Origin: Mesostigma viride
Taxonomy: Eukaryota; Streptophyta; Mesostigmatophyceae; Mesostigmatales; Mesostigmataceae
Reading direction: 5' to 3'
DNA: 64,000 nucleotides
Assembly (NCBI GenBank): GCA_009746045.1
Contig: RPFO01000102.1
Span: forward strand, 2,337,308 to 2,401,307
Shown piece after piece: positions 44,436 to 56,500 of the stretch. The notes beneath the pieces were generated by a model. It did no database searches. It had not been told where the DNA came from and was given only the letters and a program-made list of their open reading frames with translations. Every line of letters starts with the position of its first letter. Position 1 is the stretch's first letter. The position numbers and the translations under genes are program-made.

Positions 44436-44905
44436 TTAATTGGTTTGCACATTAGCAATGAGGATTTGTATGCTGATTTACCATATGTTTCCCACATTCT
44501 TAGGCCCAGGCGCCTGGGCCTAGCCGGGCACCTGGTCTGCACAGATCAGGTCTAGATACATAAGATAGACTAGCTGGCACCAAGCCTGCCCAATTAACCC
44601 CAGCGTTGTGTCCTCAACGGTGGCATGCCCCAGGCTGCATGTGCGCGCCGGCCAGGCCGCCCTCCGTGGACTTTCCGTGAAATCGGCTAGTGTGCTACCC
44701 TTGACGGGGCATGCAGGCTCACGCCCGCGGGGAGTCCCTGGTTTGTCTGTAATTATATATGGAGGCAGATGACGCGTAAAGATATACACTGTACTAAGGT
44801 GGCAAACAGTAAGCAAATGAAGGCCACCATGCCCCCTAGTCATTGGGGCCTCCGCGTGTGACTAAGGTTGGCATGCATAGTGATTCGGGCCGTACGTGAC
44901 CAGTA
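44436..44905 (+). mobile_element. LINE fragment, right half of the split copy
   Basis: Resumes at ttggtttgcacattagcaat, LINE position about 36531, and runs to about 36950 with decay. It meets an inverted fragment at about 44900, forming a tail-to-tail arrangement. Confidence 0.75.
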
Positions 44906-45185
44906 CGTGCCCGCAATTAACACATGCCCATGCCCAGCCAGAGACGGAAAGTTTAGTGCATGGTGATCGACCTTGCCGCGCGCGCCCGGCCTGCGCATGC
45001 ATGTGGGGCACTGCCTGCATGATGCCACGTGATCGAGCCGGACAAAACGCCCGGGGCCGGTGTGCGGGCTTGGTGCCATGGCTAGTCGATCTGTCTGACG
45101 TATCTACCTGATATGTGTGGCGGGCCATGCAGATGCCCATGCATGCAGCTATAGGCCGGCCCAGCCCGGGGCCTGTGCAAAAATG
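44900..45185 (-). mobile_element. LINE fragment, inverted
   Basis: The minus strand matches the post-RT region (GLAGHLAR..., TKPAHRPR, ...ARAGRARQGR) of the LINE. It is heavily mutated and truncated at both ends. Confidence 0.6.
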
Positions 45186-45785
45186 TGGGGGAAAAAATCA
45201 AATTAAACTATAACATCATGACTTCGTTGGGAGATCATGTACTACGTATTCCATGCATGGCTGATGAAGGTGGGGGGGACTGAACTGAGCCGCGAGCCCG
45301 CGAAAAACAAGATAACGGCTGTCAGACTCTAATCTAAGCTACAAACCCCCTAAATACTCTACTCAGTAAAGCGCCCCTTCCTTCTGCGGGGGCCGGGGGC
45401 CGGGGGCCGGGCGGGGGGCCGGGGGCTTGCCCACTGAGGGGCTGGTGCATGTGCCTGTGGGCCTGGACGTACGGTCTGCCACCTCTTAATTAATTAACTA
45501 ATTAAAAAGCACGCGACTGCGTCACGTGGGTGCATGCCAATACAGAGTAAAGGAACCTTCAACCCCTATACATGTACAACAAGGAGTGAGGGCGCCCTGG
45601 CTTCTCTCGATCACTGCCGCAAGTGGGCAGGCCACAGAGCGCTCTCCGTCTCCACAGCATGGTGCCGGGGCACAACACTGTGGCGGTGCAATTACAACAA
45701 TGTAATACTATATAGGTAGGCTGAAGCGTGAGTTAATTAAGTTAATTAAATTAATTAATTAATTAATTAATTAATTAATTAATTA
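45186..45785. other. TTAA-rich spacer between LINE fragments
   Basis: Contains two TTAA-rich tails (45486-45508 and 45732-45785). Between them lies sequence resembling the cgactgcgtcacgtg 3' end of the LINE and a ggggccgg tract at 45389-45430. No gene was seen. Confidence 0.45.
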
Positions 45786-46445
45786 ATAGACACGTGACTG
45801 CGTCATGTGATCTAGCGTAAGTCGGCTCAGTGGGAGGGGAACATGGGATGGAATGGACGATGTAAGCTATCTAGCTAGGTCGACTAGTTACAGGGTTGTG
45901 GCCAGGCACCACGGCCCGAATCGCTAGCTATGCCAATGCCATACGCGGTCACACGCGGAGCCCCCACAGACTTGGGGGTGGCCTCCTAATCACTACTTGC
46001 CATCTATATATCATTGTGTAGTACCATCTGCATCCATATTACAGACAAAGCAGGACTCAGGCTGCCCGGGTGTGAGCCCGTCACGTCTTCTAGGGTAGCA
46101 CGTTGTCCATGCCGAGTCTATCACGAAAAGTCCACGGGTGGCGGCCCTGCCGCGCGCGGCCGTGGGCACGCCAGCCTGGTGAGGACATAACGCGGACCGG
46201 CACTGAACGCAAATGGTTTTCACCTTTGCGGCGTGCCAAATCAGAAAATAACGCCCAGGCTGGGCGGGCTTGGTGCCAGAGCTCTAGTCTATCTGATCGA
46301 TGTCGGTCTACCTGATCTGCATGTGCGGGCCAGGTGCCCGGCTAGGCCCAGGCGCCTGTGCCTAAGAATGTGGGAAACCTAGTAGGGCAAATCAGCGTAC
46401 AAATCCTCATAACTAATGTGCAAACCAAAGGGGATGTTAAGGCTG
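45786..46445 (-). mobile_element. 5'-truncated LINE copy, antisense
   Basis: The minus strand covers LINE positions about 36523 to the TTAA tail. The tail itself is the long ttaattaatt tract at 45732-45785. A 54-base hairpin insertion interrupts it at 46194-46247. Confidence 0.8.
46194..46247. mobile_element. 54-bp foldback insertion with 7-bp TSD
   Basis: The sequence between two copies of ATAACGC (46187-46193 and 46248-46254) is absent from the intact LINE at the same point. It holds the inverted pairs GGCAC/GTGCC and CGCAAA/TTTGCG (46199-46237) and resembles the foldback ending each SINE-like unit at 30965 and 31363. Confidence 0.65.
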
Positions 46446-46561
46446 ACGCCTAGCTTATGCTACACAGGTGAGGTGGGCTCCGAGACGTCGGCTAACCTTG
46501 GCGCAAGCTGATCGGGCCACATGCAAGGTGCTGCATGCAGAGCTCATTGAAGGTACTATAT

Positions 46562-48250
46562 CCCCTAAATGGTCTGAGATCCTGCCGATAAATCGGCCGG
46601 ATCTTCACAATTTTGCAAACCAGATGCCATCCAACCTACCCATATCCAATGGCTGTCCTTGGGGGCCAAGCATGTCCATGAGTTGCCCTTCGGGTTGGTA
46701 TATCACAACCTCACATATATGCAGGGTAGGCCATGTATAACTGCCGTCAAAGTCAGGGGGGTCAAGACGCGCGTTGTCATTTTTGGTAGAATGTGCATTT
46801 TGAATTATGTTATAAGACCTAGGCACCTACCACTTCAGGGATGATAAACAATTAGTTGCTGAACAGTTTGAGCCATTGGGGTCATCATTTGGGTGGGTAT
46901 ACCAGCAGTTACACCCAGTACAGCCCATAGGGGTACCGTTGGTAAAAAGCAACCAAGGGGGTAGGGGTGGGCATACTACCTACTAATATGGCCACCAACC
47001 ATGCCAAACAATACATTTCCCTTCCACAATGATGGGGAAACATGACTGCATCATCACACTGCCCTTACATGGCACCTATGTGCAGGTGCTACCTTGTCCA
47101 TGCACGTAGGTAACGTGGTACGGATACCCTACGCAAGGCATGCATTCTAGGAGGCAGCCACCAACAAACTAGTGATGTTGAGCCTATTTCAGCCTGCCCT
47201 AGCAAGGATAAACTAGGCCTAAGCTGCTATAGCTTGCCAGGTGATGGCCAGCACACCTGGTGGCACATGCTGTCAATGGGAAGCTTTTACTCACCAGTTA
47301 CGTGCTTGATGATGCCACAGCGACCAGCCAACTGCCTCACACTCATGCAATATGTGTATGGGAAATGTATAACAAACATATATGGAGGTATTCAAACCCA
47401 TACAGCCTCTAAAACTTATCACCATCACCCTGTGGCAGGTCAACTGACTGAGGGAAGCATCTAAGAAGGGTGTTTTAGAAAGGGGCCAGGCCAGGGTCAA
47501 GAAAGAGCATGAATAATGCAAAAAGAATGTGCTACACAAGCTAGAACGTATATATAAACGTCAAACATCGATAGGAAAACGATGCTTAAGCTTTACCAGG
47601 CATGGATGGCGTTACCTTGGCCCAGGCGGTGGCCGCAAAATGGCGCATTTCGGCACACCAAAGTTGTGCAGCATGGTCGCTGGATTCGGCGATTTCTGGC
47701 CACCCTTGCACGTTTACGACTAATATGTATCATAAAAAGTATAAAGAAACCGATATATCCTTTAAAATACGCCGGAAAGGTATTGCTGTCAACGTTTCTA
47801 TCGTCCGGCCTGATCGCAGTTTTTTCCAGCAAGAACGCTGCCGACACCTATCAAAAGGCATTCCCGCGAACCAGAAATTGGCCTGTATGATCTTTAGGAC
47901 GTATAAAATCAATATCCGAAGTTTGGTCAGAAAATTCGAACGAAAACGTAAATGCCATGCGTGGGCGCAAGCCGCCATGGCCAGGTCGTCGTTTTCCGGA
48001 ATGCACGTTGTACGTGAAAAAGTACCCTGACCCCTTGTACTTTGACCGGCCAGAACACCTCTATAACTTTGTCAGAAGTATGCAAACCCATATACCATGC
48101 TTTAGAGTATTTTATAAACTTTCGATCTTCTCAGCTAAACGTTTCCTAATTCTCAATAGTTTTCGCGGCATTTGGTCGCCCGAGAAGGGGCCGATGCATC
48201 GGCTGGAACTCGATTTTTGGCGGAAAATCGGCCGCAAGACCATTTAGGGG
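46562..48250. mobile_element. 1.7 kb TIR element, copy B, flanked by ATAT
   Basis: Starts and ends with CCCCTAAATGG in inverted orientation. The flanks are ATAT on both sides (46558-46561 and 48251-48254). The body is the reverse complement of copy A with few differences. Subterminal palindromes ccgataaatcgg (left) and ccgatgcatcgg (right) are present. Confidence 0.75.
47602..48030 (+). CDS. Conserved 142-aa frame in TIR element, copy B
   Basis: Same frame as 42909-43337 in copy A and equally uninterrupted. It contains the basic KKYKETDISFKIRRKG segment and a C-terminal RKFERKRKCHAW. The function is unknown, and whether it is translated is open. Confidence 0.25.
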   Translation: MDGVTLAQAVAAKWRISAHQSCAAWSLDSAISGHPCTFTTNMYHKKYKETDISFKIRRKGIAVNVSIVRPDRSFFQQERCRHLSKGIPANQKLACMIFRTYKINIRSLVRKFERKRKCHAWAQAAMARSSFSGMHVVREKVP

Positions 48251-48329
48251 ATATAACGCTGCGTGCTAATATCATTTCAAGTGCTGTAATGCCTAAACGC
48301 TACTGTCCCATAATCGATATCGCCCCCAT

Positions 48330-48620
48330 CTAGACAACTAGCTTGAGTGATCTATCCCGAGCGGGAGCCCGGGGGGACTTCCACAGTTTCTTGTTGACGT
48401 AAAGGTCCCCACGCCCCGCTGCAGTATACTTGGGCGCTTCTCTGTGTAACTTGGTCTTCAATGTGGCGGATGTAGTCGGGACTCGGGCCACTGGTCGCGG
48501 CGATAATTGCTGCGCTGCTGCCGGGGCTGGCGTCAGGTCGTCGTCAAGCGACCAGGAGGTGTTCACCTTGTAGCAGCTTCTTGCGGCTAGAGAGGAACCG
48601 AACTCGGGCTGTGATGTCAC
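48330..48620 (-). pseudogene. LINE ORF1 C-terminal remnant
   Basis: Contains SWSLDDDLTPAPAAAQQL and GRGDLYVNKKLWKSP, matching the remnant at 6243-6506 (LDDDLTPAQQQQR ... GGDLMINHKMW). It is degenerate between the two motifs. Confidence 0.5.
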
Positions 48621-48989
48621 TGTCGATCAAACGGAAGGTGAGGCGGACCACTGGAGGGGGGCCAGCCTTGTCCCGTGGATGGGGCAGGCGGTCTACACAC
48701 AGGCGCCCTGCAGCGTCGCACCTGCAGCAGCTCCATCAGCGCCAAGAGTTGTTTGCCACCTCTCAGAACTTGTCCTGCATCAGGCAGTCCAATTAGCTAT
48801 ACAGCTGTAGAGAGAGGGAGGAAACGGGATGTTCAAACTGAGCCGCCAGGGACCATGAGGTTGGCCAGCAACTGATCAGACTGTGTAGTTCATGGCTCAC
48901 GGCAGGTCTACCAACCATCATGGCATTCCATGGGTTTGTCCTCGAAAGTGGGGCCAGGCCACGTCAGTATATGCCCCCCTGGCTGGCCA

Positions 48990-49525
48990 AGCCGCTGGTG
49001 GCCGGCCCGCAGACCAAGGGTGGTGTCTACCTGGCGGGCCTACTTCAAATGTTCCGCCGTCCAATTAGCCAAGTGTGTGACACTTTTCCGCTATTTTCGA
49101 AGAGGTCGCAAAAAATTTCGCACGAGTTCGCGTGATTTTCGCGTGATTAATTTTCGCCAAAAATTTCACACATTTTCGCACCATTTTGCACAATTTTGCA
49201 CGATTTCGCACGATTTCGCATGGATTTCAACCAAGGGTCGTTTTGTGAGTGACGCTTGACAAAATTTCGCATGAATTCACACACGTTGTGCACATAAAAA
49301 TTTTTTAAATACCCTCGACATTTTTCACATGAAATTTCGCACGATTTCAGCAAATTTTGCACAATTTCGCACGATTTCAGCAAATTTCGCACGATTTCGC
49401 ACGACGGATCACTCTGCAGAGTGACTTTCGTCGAAAAAGTCCGAAAAACGACCGAAAGTGTCACACTTTTCGGAACATTCGAAGTGGGCCCCGCCACCTG
49501 CCCGGTGCGGCCGGGGCTGGCAAGA
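48990..49525. mobile_element. MITE-like element with 'cgcacgattt' core
   Basis: The left end (48990-49090) and right end (49440-49525) form a degenerate inverted repeat: cttcaaatgttccg ... gtgtgacacttt against cttcgaatgttccg ... gtgtgacactttc read from the other strand. The core at 49110-49410 is a low-complexity array of ttcgcacgatttcgca and ttcagcaaa units. Confidence 0.5.
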
Positions 49526-49572
49526 TGTCCTCCAAATGCTAATAAATTGTACGCTGCCGCCTATACATAACC

Positions 49573-49775
49573 TCATCGGAAATGCATGCATGCAAGGCAT
49601 AGACTCATAAAAAGACTCAAGCCGGGGGGCCTGTGCGTGGAAAACCCTACGTTCAGGACCTGCCAAATCCACGTTACTGTGCCATTCAGCCGCGTGATCA
49701 GCTGGTCCGTGAGTGTCCAGGACTCGGCGCCTGCCCCATACGACATGAGCATCATCGTGAGGACCAAGCTACTAG
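49573..49775 (-). pseudogene. LINE post-RT fragment of a diverged family
   Basis: The minus strand reads LTMMLMSYGAGAESWTLTDQ followed by LITRLNGTVTWI. This aligns with VILTILTYGAETWTLMQELE and QRLDGAVTKM of the full LINE, but diverges enough to be another family. Confidence 0.5.
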
Positions 49776-49779
49776 ACCT

Positions 49780-51110
49780 TTGAAGGGCACTCCGACGCCT
49801 TGCGTGAGGTCCTCGCCTACATAGGTCCTTAATTTGAGTGCCAGTTGGTGCTGAGCGACCTGAGCCTGCATGGCCGCGCCCAGGCCACTAGACCAGTCCG
49901 GCGAATGCGGGTGTCCACATCATCAGCCGTTGTCAGCTAGGGAGCATGCTCCTCAGCAGTTTGAAGCCGTCACGGAACTGCACCTCAGACCTGTCTAGCA
50001 GCCGAAGCCAGCAGAATGTGGCCCACATTGAATGAAAACATATGGTACTGAATCAGCATAAGTGAACGACTCGAAAACGCGGAAAAGATAACGGCAGGCT
50101 CGAGCTACCATGGTCCGGATTCTCCCGATTTCTGGCCTGCGCTGGTTGTCTCTTTGATACACACCGACCATTCATACCCATCTCGGTGCACAGGAAAACT
50201 GTCAACAGAAAATGGCTGACAGCGTATGGCTGACGGCGGCGCTCATCAGAAGTGAGTAAGAACTTTTACGTCTGAGCCCCAAATTTAGTCAGATCACCTG
50301 CATTCGATGCGTCTTCTCAAGAGGCACCCGCCATGCAGAATAGCCGGTTACGGCTGAAACGTGATATCGAAAAAGTTACCGGCGCATGCCGACAGCATTC
50401 AGGCTATGACGACCCCGAAATTAAGCGCTAATGGCGGTCTGCAAAAGGAGCTTTCCGGCTCCCAGCCCAACCCACTCGCCATAATTTGTTCTCGCCGGCA
50501 GCCATCTGGATTACTTGCACTGAAACCCATCGCTAAAAGCGCCTCGCCCGAGCCCAATTAAGAAACCCTGACACGGCCAGAAATGAATCTGCTTTTCCCC
50601 CCGGCAATGAAAACTTTACCATGCATTGGCAATGCAGTTGTTCCCGAGACAGTGCGACCAGGTCCTCCAGTACCTAGTGGTTCCGACCACGAACGCAAGA
50701 TTGTCAGTATGCTTGACGGAAAGGCTTTCAATTACGATGATGATAACTACTAAGCCGGTAACGAATCTCCTCAACCACTCGACAGAGGAGCTCCGGCGCA
50801 TGACTGATCCTTACCAGCCACTTGATCCAGCTCAGCGAAGCAGCCCTCATAATTGCTGCCCTACAGGGAAGTCTTGACTCAATGGTACAAATTTAGTACA
50901 AACAGCATTTTTCCCGATACGCTTTACTCCAGGATTAATTCGGTCTCGGGTCGGGTACCTGAGTGGGATCTATGCAGGCATCACACGTAGTCCTGAGTAG
51001 CGCCAGACCACATGTACCTAGCTGCATGGTCCTCAATTTAGACCGCTTTTTCTGCAGTTCATTCGTACGAATCTTACTAATGAAGTGGATTAGTACAATT
51101 ACTAATAATG
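49780..51110. other. No gene recognised
   Basis: Short frames only. A roughly 75-base stretch at 50087-50160 (ggcaggctcgagctaccatg ...) resembles 62909-62985 and may be a dispersed repeat. Confidence 0.35.
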
Positions 51111-51119
51111 AGTCGATAC

Positions 51120-51715
51120 TTCCTTGTACGCAACCCAGCCCCCGCGCCTGCAGCCACACCCGCTCCCTGGACCTCAGCAAGGATGGCGAAGCGACCTGTG
51201 GCCGGAGTACCTCCGCCACAAGCAAGACCCCAAGAAGCCCGATTATTGGTGTTCTGGAGGGGCGGGGACCTGATCAATGTCTTCAACCAGCTGTGGATCG
51301 ACGCCCCCCACGGGCTAGATTAGCCCTAATGTAGTCACACCCATGTTTGGGTGATGCAACCTGGACATCGCCATCCCGAAGTGCAATGCCACTGCAGGGT
51401 AAAACGTAACCATGCATGCCTAGAGCCTAACCAGTAGCCAACAGACATCCGCCAGCCTAGCTATGCGTCTCGCCTAGCACTGCTTGTTTGCTCACGCCTC
51501 CATAGCCATGTAATGCTCACGTGGGTCATATTGCACCCAGGGGATGCCCCGTATCGTTTAGACGGGTCCGATTGAGCCCCCTGTGGCTTGAGGGAAAGGG
51601 TGGGTCTCTGCCCCGGCCCCTACCCGTTGTGCACACTCCGGGATTAAAATCACTTCAGTGCTCTGTGACTTCCCGGACGTCGGGAGCACTTGTTTAATTA
51701 ATCAATTAATTAATA
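51120..51715 (+). mobile_element. ORF1-only (half-LINE) element
   Basis: Bases 51180-51330 encode, with a frameshift, RDLWPEYLRHKQDPKKP followed by an RGGDLINVFNQLW-like tail. That is the same ORF1 C-terminus as at 6243. It is followed by a spacer sharing gtgggtcatattgcaccca with the 5824 element, then a 3' end ending gggagcacttgtttaattaa. No RT lies between ORF1 tail and 3' end. Confidence 0.55.
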
Positions 51716-51812
51716 TCCATCCCATTCCATTTCCATCCAGGGCATTAATGAATTTACACCACTGACGACGAATGCTCACGCGATGCAGTCTACGTGTAAA
51801 TATTGATTAATT
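51716..51812 (+). mobile_element. LINE 3'-end remnant
   Basis: Resembles the LINE end (catcccattccat ... ccactgacgacgaatgctcac ... gcagtctacgtg) followed by an attgattaatta tail. Confidence 0.45.
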
Positions 51813-53549
51813 ATCGACTCCATCAAGCATATATTCTCCATGAAGAGGTTAGGAAATTGATTATTAAATAGGTCAAACAGCACTTGGTTCTACAATAAAT
51901 AGACATGGTTTTTCCATGGTACAACCCCATGGCAGCACACCATCACAGCGACAACACACAAGCAGGAGCTGTGCAAGCTGTCCACATGGCCAGCTGGCAT
52001 CCACAGCTGTGAGCACTCGACATCTTGACCAGATTCGGGATCCAAATCAAGAAAAAAAAAATGGCGTGGCGTCAGCCATATACAGTACGCGGGCCTGTGC
52101 AAGCATGGCGGGTGAGCCGGCACCACGCACTTATTCCTCTGTACATACGCGGACAGATCTCCACTGACCCTGGCCACCCCAAACACCCATAGTGGCATGT
52201 TTCCCCTTGTCATGGCTTCAGACCAGACAGAACGCGCTGTCCACAAGTCAGCAAACCAGGTCACAACAGCGTCGAGCATAATACAGAGGCACTCAACGTT
52301 GGCACAGTTGCAGCTGCCAGGTTTAGGAGAGCCAGTCCCCCGTTCGTAGTTCATCGAAGTTGCTCCTCCCAGCACTGCATGCCTTTGGGAGATGGTTCTG
52401 ATTCGCCTTATGGTTCCGCGCCCTCCACAAAGCTCCCCAGTCACCTACCACTAGTCGGCATAGATAGTAGCCACAATGCCAGATCCTTGTGGTCTCATTT
52501 CATAGGCATGTCATGCCAGCCACCACAAGATAAAGGGCCTTTACATCAAGTGCTGGGTTATGAGCCGCGCGCCACCAATGGCCATGGGCAGGCTCCGCTG
52601 GAGCCCTGGCACTGGGAGATTCGCGTGCCCAGAAGTAAAGCACCCAGATGGGGGGGGGTGTTGTGTGCCCCGAGTAAGGCACGGGTAAGGTAAGTGAAGA
52701 GGGTGATGCAAAGACGATCCAGACAAGTACCCCCAACACCATGACACACATGCCATGCCAGGCGCACTGGCATCCGCGCATGACCTGTTTAGGGTTGCAT
52801 GGTGGCTGCCCTAAACCATAAACAGCAGGGTGGCTGGGCCCATGCCATGATACGTGTGCCTTGGCATGCGCACTGGCATCCCGGTGGCTGGGCAGCGCGC
52901 ACAAAAACAGTACAATTAGATGAGTCACTACCGGCGCATGCCGGGGCCTGCATGCGTCGCAGTGGCAGCCCTCTTTCATTGAGCGCAGATGTCTCTACTT
53001 TCTCCCTCTACCTTTCCTCTACTTTCCTTTCACTTTCTCCCTCTACTTCGCCTCTACTCTCCCTCTGCTTTCTCCCTCTACTTCCCCTCTACTTCCTCTC
53101 TCGTCTCCTCGCGTGAGATCCCCACGGTCTCGGCCGAGCACCGAAAGCACTGCCCCGTTCGACTTGCATGCAAACATTATCCAGGGGGGCCTTCCCAGGA
53201 CCCCCCCGCAAGTATACAACGACCGTGCGCTGCGTTCCACTCCATGGCCGAGGCAGCAAAACGTCTCGGGCCATGTGCGCCGCAAATAACGGGTGCAGCC
53301 ATGCCTACATCCATATATACTATAGGTACATTGGTAGGTACATCGAGCGATAAGCGCAGGTACATTGGTATATAGGTGAAAGCCATACCCACTTGCCTGA
53401 GAACTACCGAGAAACGACTGATACGTTCATGTCCACGCGCAAGCTCTAGCATCCCATGTGTTCAAGTTCTCGCGTTTTCAGGCCAGCGCTGGTTGCTTGT
53501 GCATGCAGGTTGCCCAGCCGGCATGGACACGGACGCGCCAGGTGGCGGG
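51813..53549. other. Intergenic, nothing recognised
   Basis: No protein-like frame. Bases 52985-53105 are a pyrimidine-rich ctttctccctctac-type tract. Duplicated ggcatgcgcactggcatcc-like segments occur near 52760 and 52860. The region holds the 3' flank of the VPS13-like gene. Confidence 0.35.
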
Positions 53550-56500
53550 CTACCGTATCAGCTCCATCACTCCCGCGTCCACGAGCCTCCGCTCGAGCGT
53601 CCACGCGAGTGCCCCGATGCTCTGCAGCAACCCGACCACCGCGTCCAAATCCGCGTGCGCCACCGCGGTGGCAAAGGAATGGATGGACGCGACCAGGGAG
53701 GCCACGTCCCTGCTGTCACACGCCACCAGCGGGCGCGCACCCATGGGCCCATGACCCTGCCCGGGGCTGAGTCGACCCACCAGCATGACCCCGCCAGCAC
53801 CTTTCCCGTAACCACCGCTTGACGGCCCATCGCTAGGACGTGACCCTGGCACATACCGGGCAGCGGTGAAGCTATCCCCGCTCCCGCCCCTGGTGCCACC
53901 GCTACTGCTGGCAGTGGCCACGGCCACGGCCGCCTCGGCCTGCCTGAGCTCCCCCAGCAAGCGCGAGCACAGGAGACGGATCGCCGCCACCATTTGCCGC
54001 CACTCCTGCTCCTCGCCGCCGCCACCCTCGGCGCTCTCGCTGTCCCACCCTCCCCCCACGGGAAGCTCCTTGTCGTTCCCGGGCGTCGAAAAGCGCGCGT
54101 GGCGGGACCGCAGGGCATGCTCCAGGGACGCCTGCGCCGCGGACGCCAGCAACGAGAGCGCCTTGACCCCCGCGGCCACGCGATGCTCCAGGCTGAACAC
54201 CCCGCTGCCCAGCTCGCCAGTCTGCCCGCCAGCGCCTGCCCGCAACATGCCACCCCCGCCCCCGCCACCACCCCCGCCACCCGTGTACCCGTCCCGCATG
54301 TACTCCGATGCAGCGGCGCTGGTCTCTTGCGCCAACGCGAGCGCTCCCAGGACCGCCGCCCCCACGCCCATCCCTCCCCCCCGCCCCCCCCCGAGGCCCC
54401 GCGTCCCCGTTCCCCGGCCCCATGGCCCCTCCCCCGTCCCTCCCCGGTTCGTCCAGTGCGCCCCCAGGGAGCGGGGTCTCCCCCCCGCTGGACCGCGGCG
54501 GCCGGGCGTTTGACTGGTTGCCGCCCAAGAGGTCCTCCGAGGCCCGCCCGCGGCGGGACGCCCCCCCTGCCCCCCCGCGTAGAGACATCCGTGGGCTGAG
54601 ACAGGGCGCCCGTTTGGCGGCTCACGCTGGCCCGCCGCTGGCCCGATGACACGGAAAACCTGCGCGTCGACGCGCCGTGGTTTTTCCTAGGGGACCCGCC
54701 CTCCCGGTCCAGCACCCGATCTCCGCCCTCGGCCCGGTCCTGTCCTTCCGAGACCGATGTACGGAACAGCCGGGTCGCCAGTTTCTTGAACGCCGGACGG
54801 ATGCCAGTGCTGCCCGCGCCCGCCCGCTCTCCCCCGACCCCTCCGCCCATGTCGCTATCCGCGCCATCATCCGAGTCCTCCCCCTCGTCCTCCTCCTCCG
54901 ACAGCAGTCCACCGCCCGCGGCGGCCTCCCCTGCCACGGGTCCTCGGTCCCCCCGACCCGAGGTGCTCCCCCGCCGCGCCCTCGACCTCTCCTTTGCGAG
55001 CGGGGGGTCGACCATGAAGGCATCGTCGAGGCCAGGGACGACCATGTTTCGATCTGACCCATCCTCCATCATGACCCCTGTACCGCTGGCCATCTTGCCC
55101 GCCCCTCCTCCCGCCCCTCCTCCTCCCCCACCCCCAGACCAGCGGAGAGTGAACAACGCGATCGCGCCACGTGGCACGCCCCCGCCCCGCACATTTCCTG
55201 CGGACAGGCGGCAACGCAGGATGGACAACGCGCCCTCGACCAGGTCCGCCTCGGCCAGCGCCAGCTCAGCGAAGTACGCATCGTCGGGGGCTATCCCTGG
55301 GAGGCCCCTGGCGCCCCCCGCGAGCAGCGCCACCGCCGCGGGGTAGTCTGCGCTGAGGCTGGGACGGCGGCCAGTGTTCACGCCGCCACCGCCACCGGCA
55401 CCACCCCGGTCCTCGAGCATGGCGGCATCCCCGCTGTGTGTGCTGCCATGGAGGAACCCTCCCGACCCTCCATCGGGGTGGTTGCTGCCTGCTGCGGACG
55501 CCGCCGATCCCCGCACGAGGGCCACTTCTTGGTTGAGGCGCACGAGCAGCGTCTGGTGGGTCTCGCGTGACTGGCAGCGGATGCGGTGCCAGAGCATGAT
55601 GCGGAGGGGGGGGCCCGTGCGCGCGCCTGGCATCGCCCACATGATGGGCTGGGAGACGCTGTAGTACCTGCAGGGCGCGGGAGCGTGGGTGGGGGACGGC
55701 GGTGGTTGGTGGGCAGTGGCGGACGGACATGACGAGACCACATGATGAGTGGCGAGGGGTGGGGGACGGGGGTGGTGGCAAAGAAGTGGTGGTGGTGGGG
55801 GGGGTGGAGGTGGTAAGGGGGGGGCAAAAAAATGGGTGGTGGCAAAGGAATGGCTGGTGGTGGTGGGGGGGAAGGGGGGCAAAGAAAGGGGTGATGGAGA
55901 TGGAGGCAAGGGACGGGGGTGATGTAGGTGAGGACGTGGCGCCAGGTGGGACAACAGGACAAAGAGTATCCCGTGGGGCAATCCACGTCAGAAAGCAGGT
56001 CAGGGCACGCCGTGCGCTGTTGTCCACGGCGGTGCGGCGAAACACATGGTTCAAGAGATGCACTGCCCTTGATGCGCTGTGTTGAAATCAGGACAAACTC
56101 TTGCGATGCTGCTATGTGACAAAGGCGGGATGGATCCTACCCCTTGCACATTTCGGCGTCGTTTAGATTGAGGGCGGGCATTCTGGATGTGTGTACATGA
56201 CATGGCAGCCACAAGAGGCAGCGACATCCAGCAGCAGCATCCGGCAGCAAACCAGCATGCGGTCACCTGCTGGCCCTGTCACGTGGCTGCACCTGGCATG
56301 GAATGCGACAATCCTGGCATGGGATGCAACAACCCCCCCCCCAAACTGTCCTCAGCTTGGGGCTATACCCACAATGGTGCGCTGTCTCATGTAGGTAGTA
56401 CATATACTACTATACGTAGGTAGTACATATACTACTATAACTATACTAGGTGATTCTCAATTGGGAGCGATGATAACAAAAGTGAGAGCGGCGATGCAAG

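Noticed and set aside
53567-54371. Continuation of the 804-residue minus-strand frame
   Set aside because: Below about 54.59 kb this frame becomes Arg/Trp-rich nonsense, while another frame reads as normal protein to 53550.
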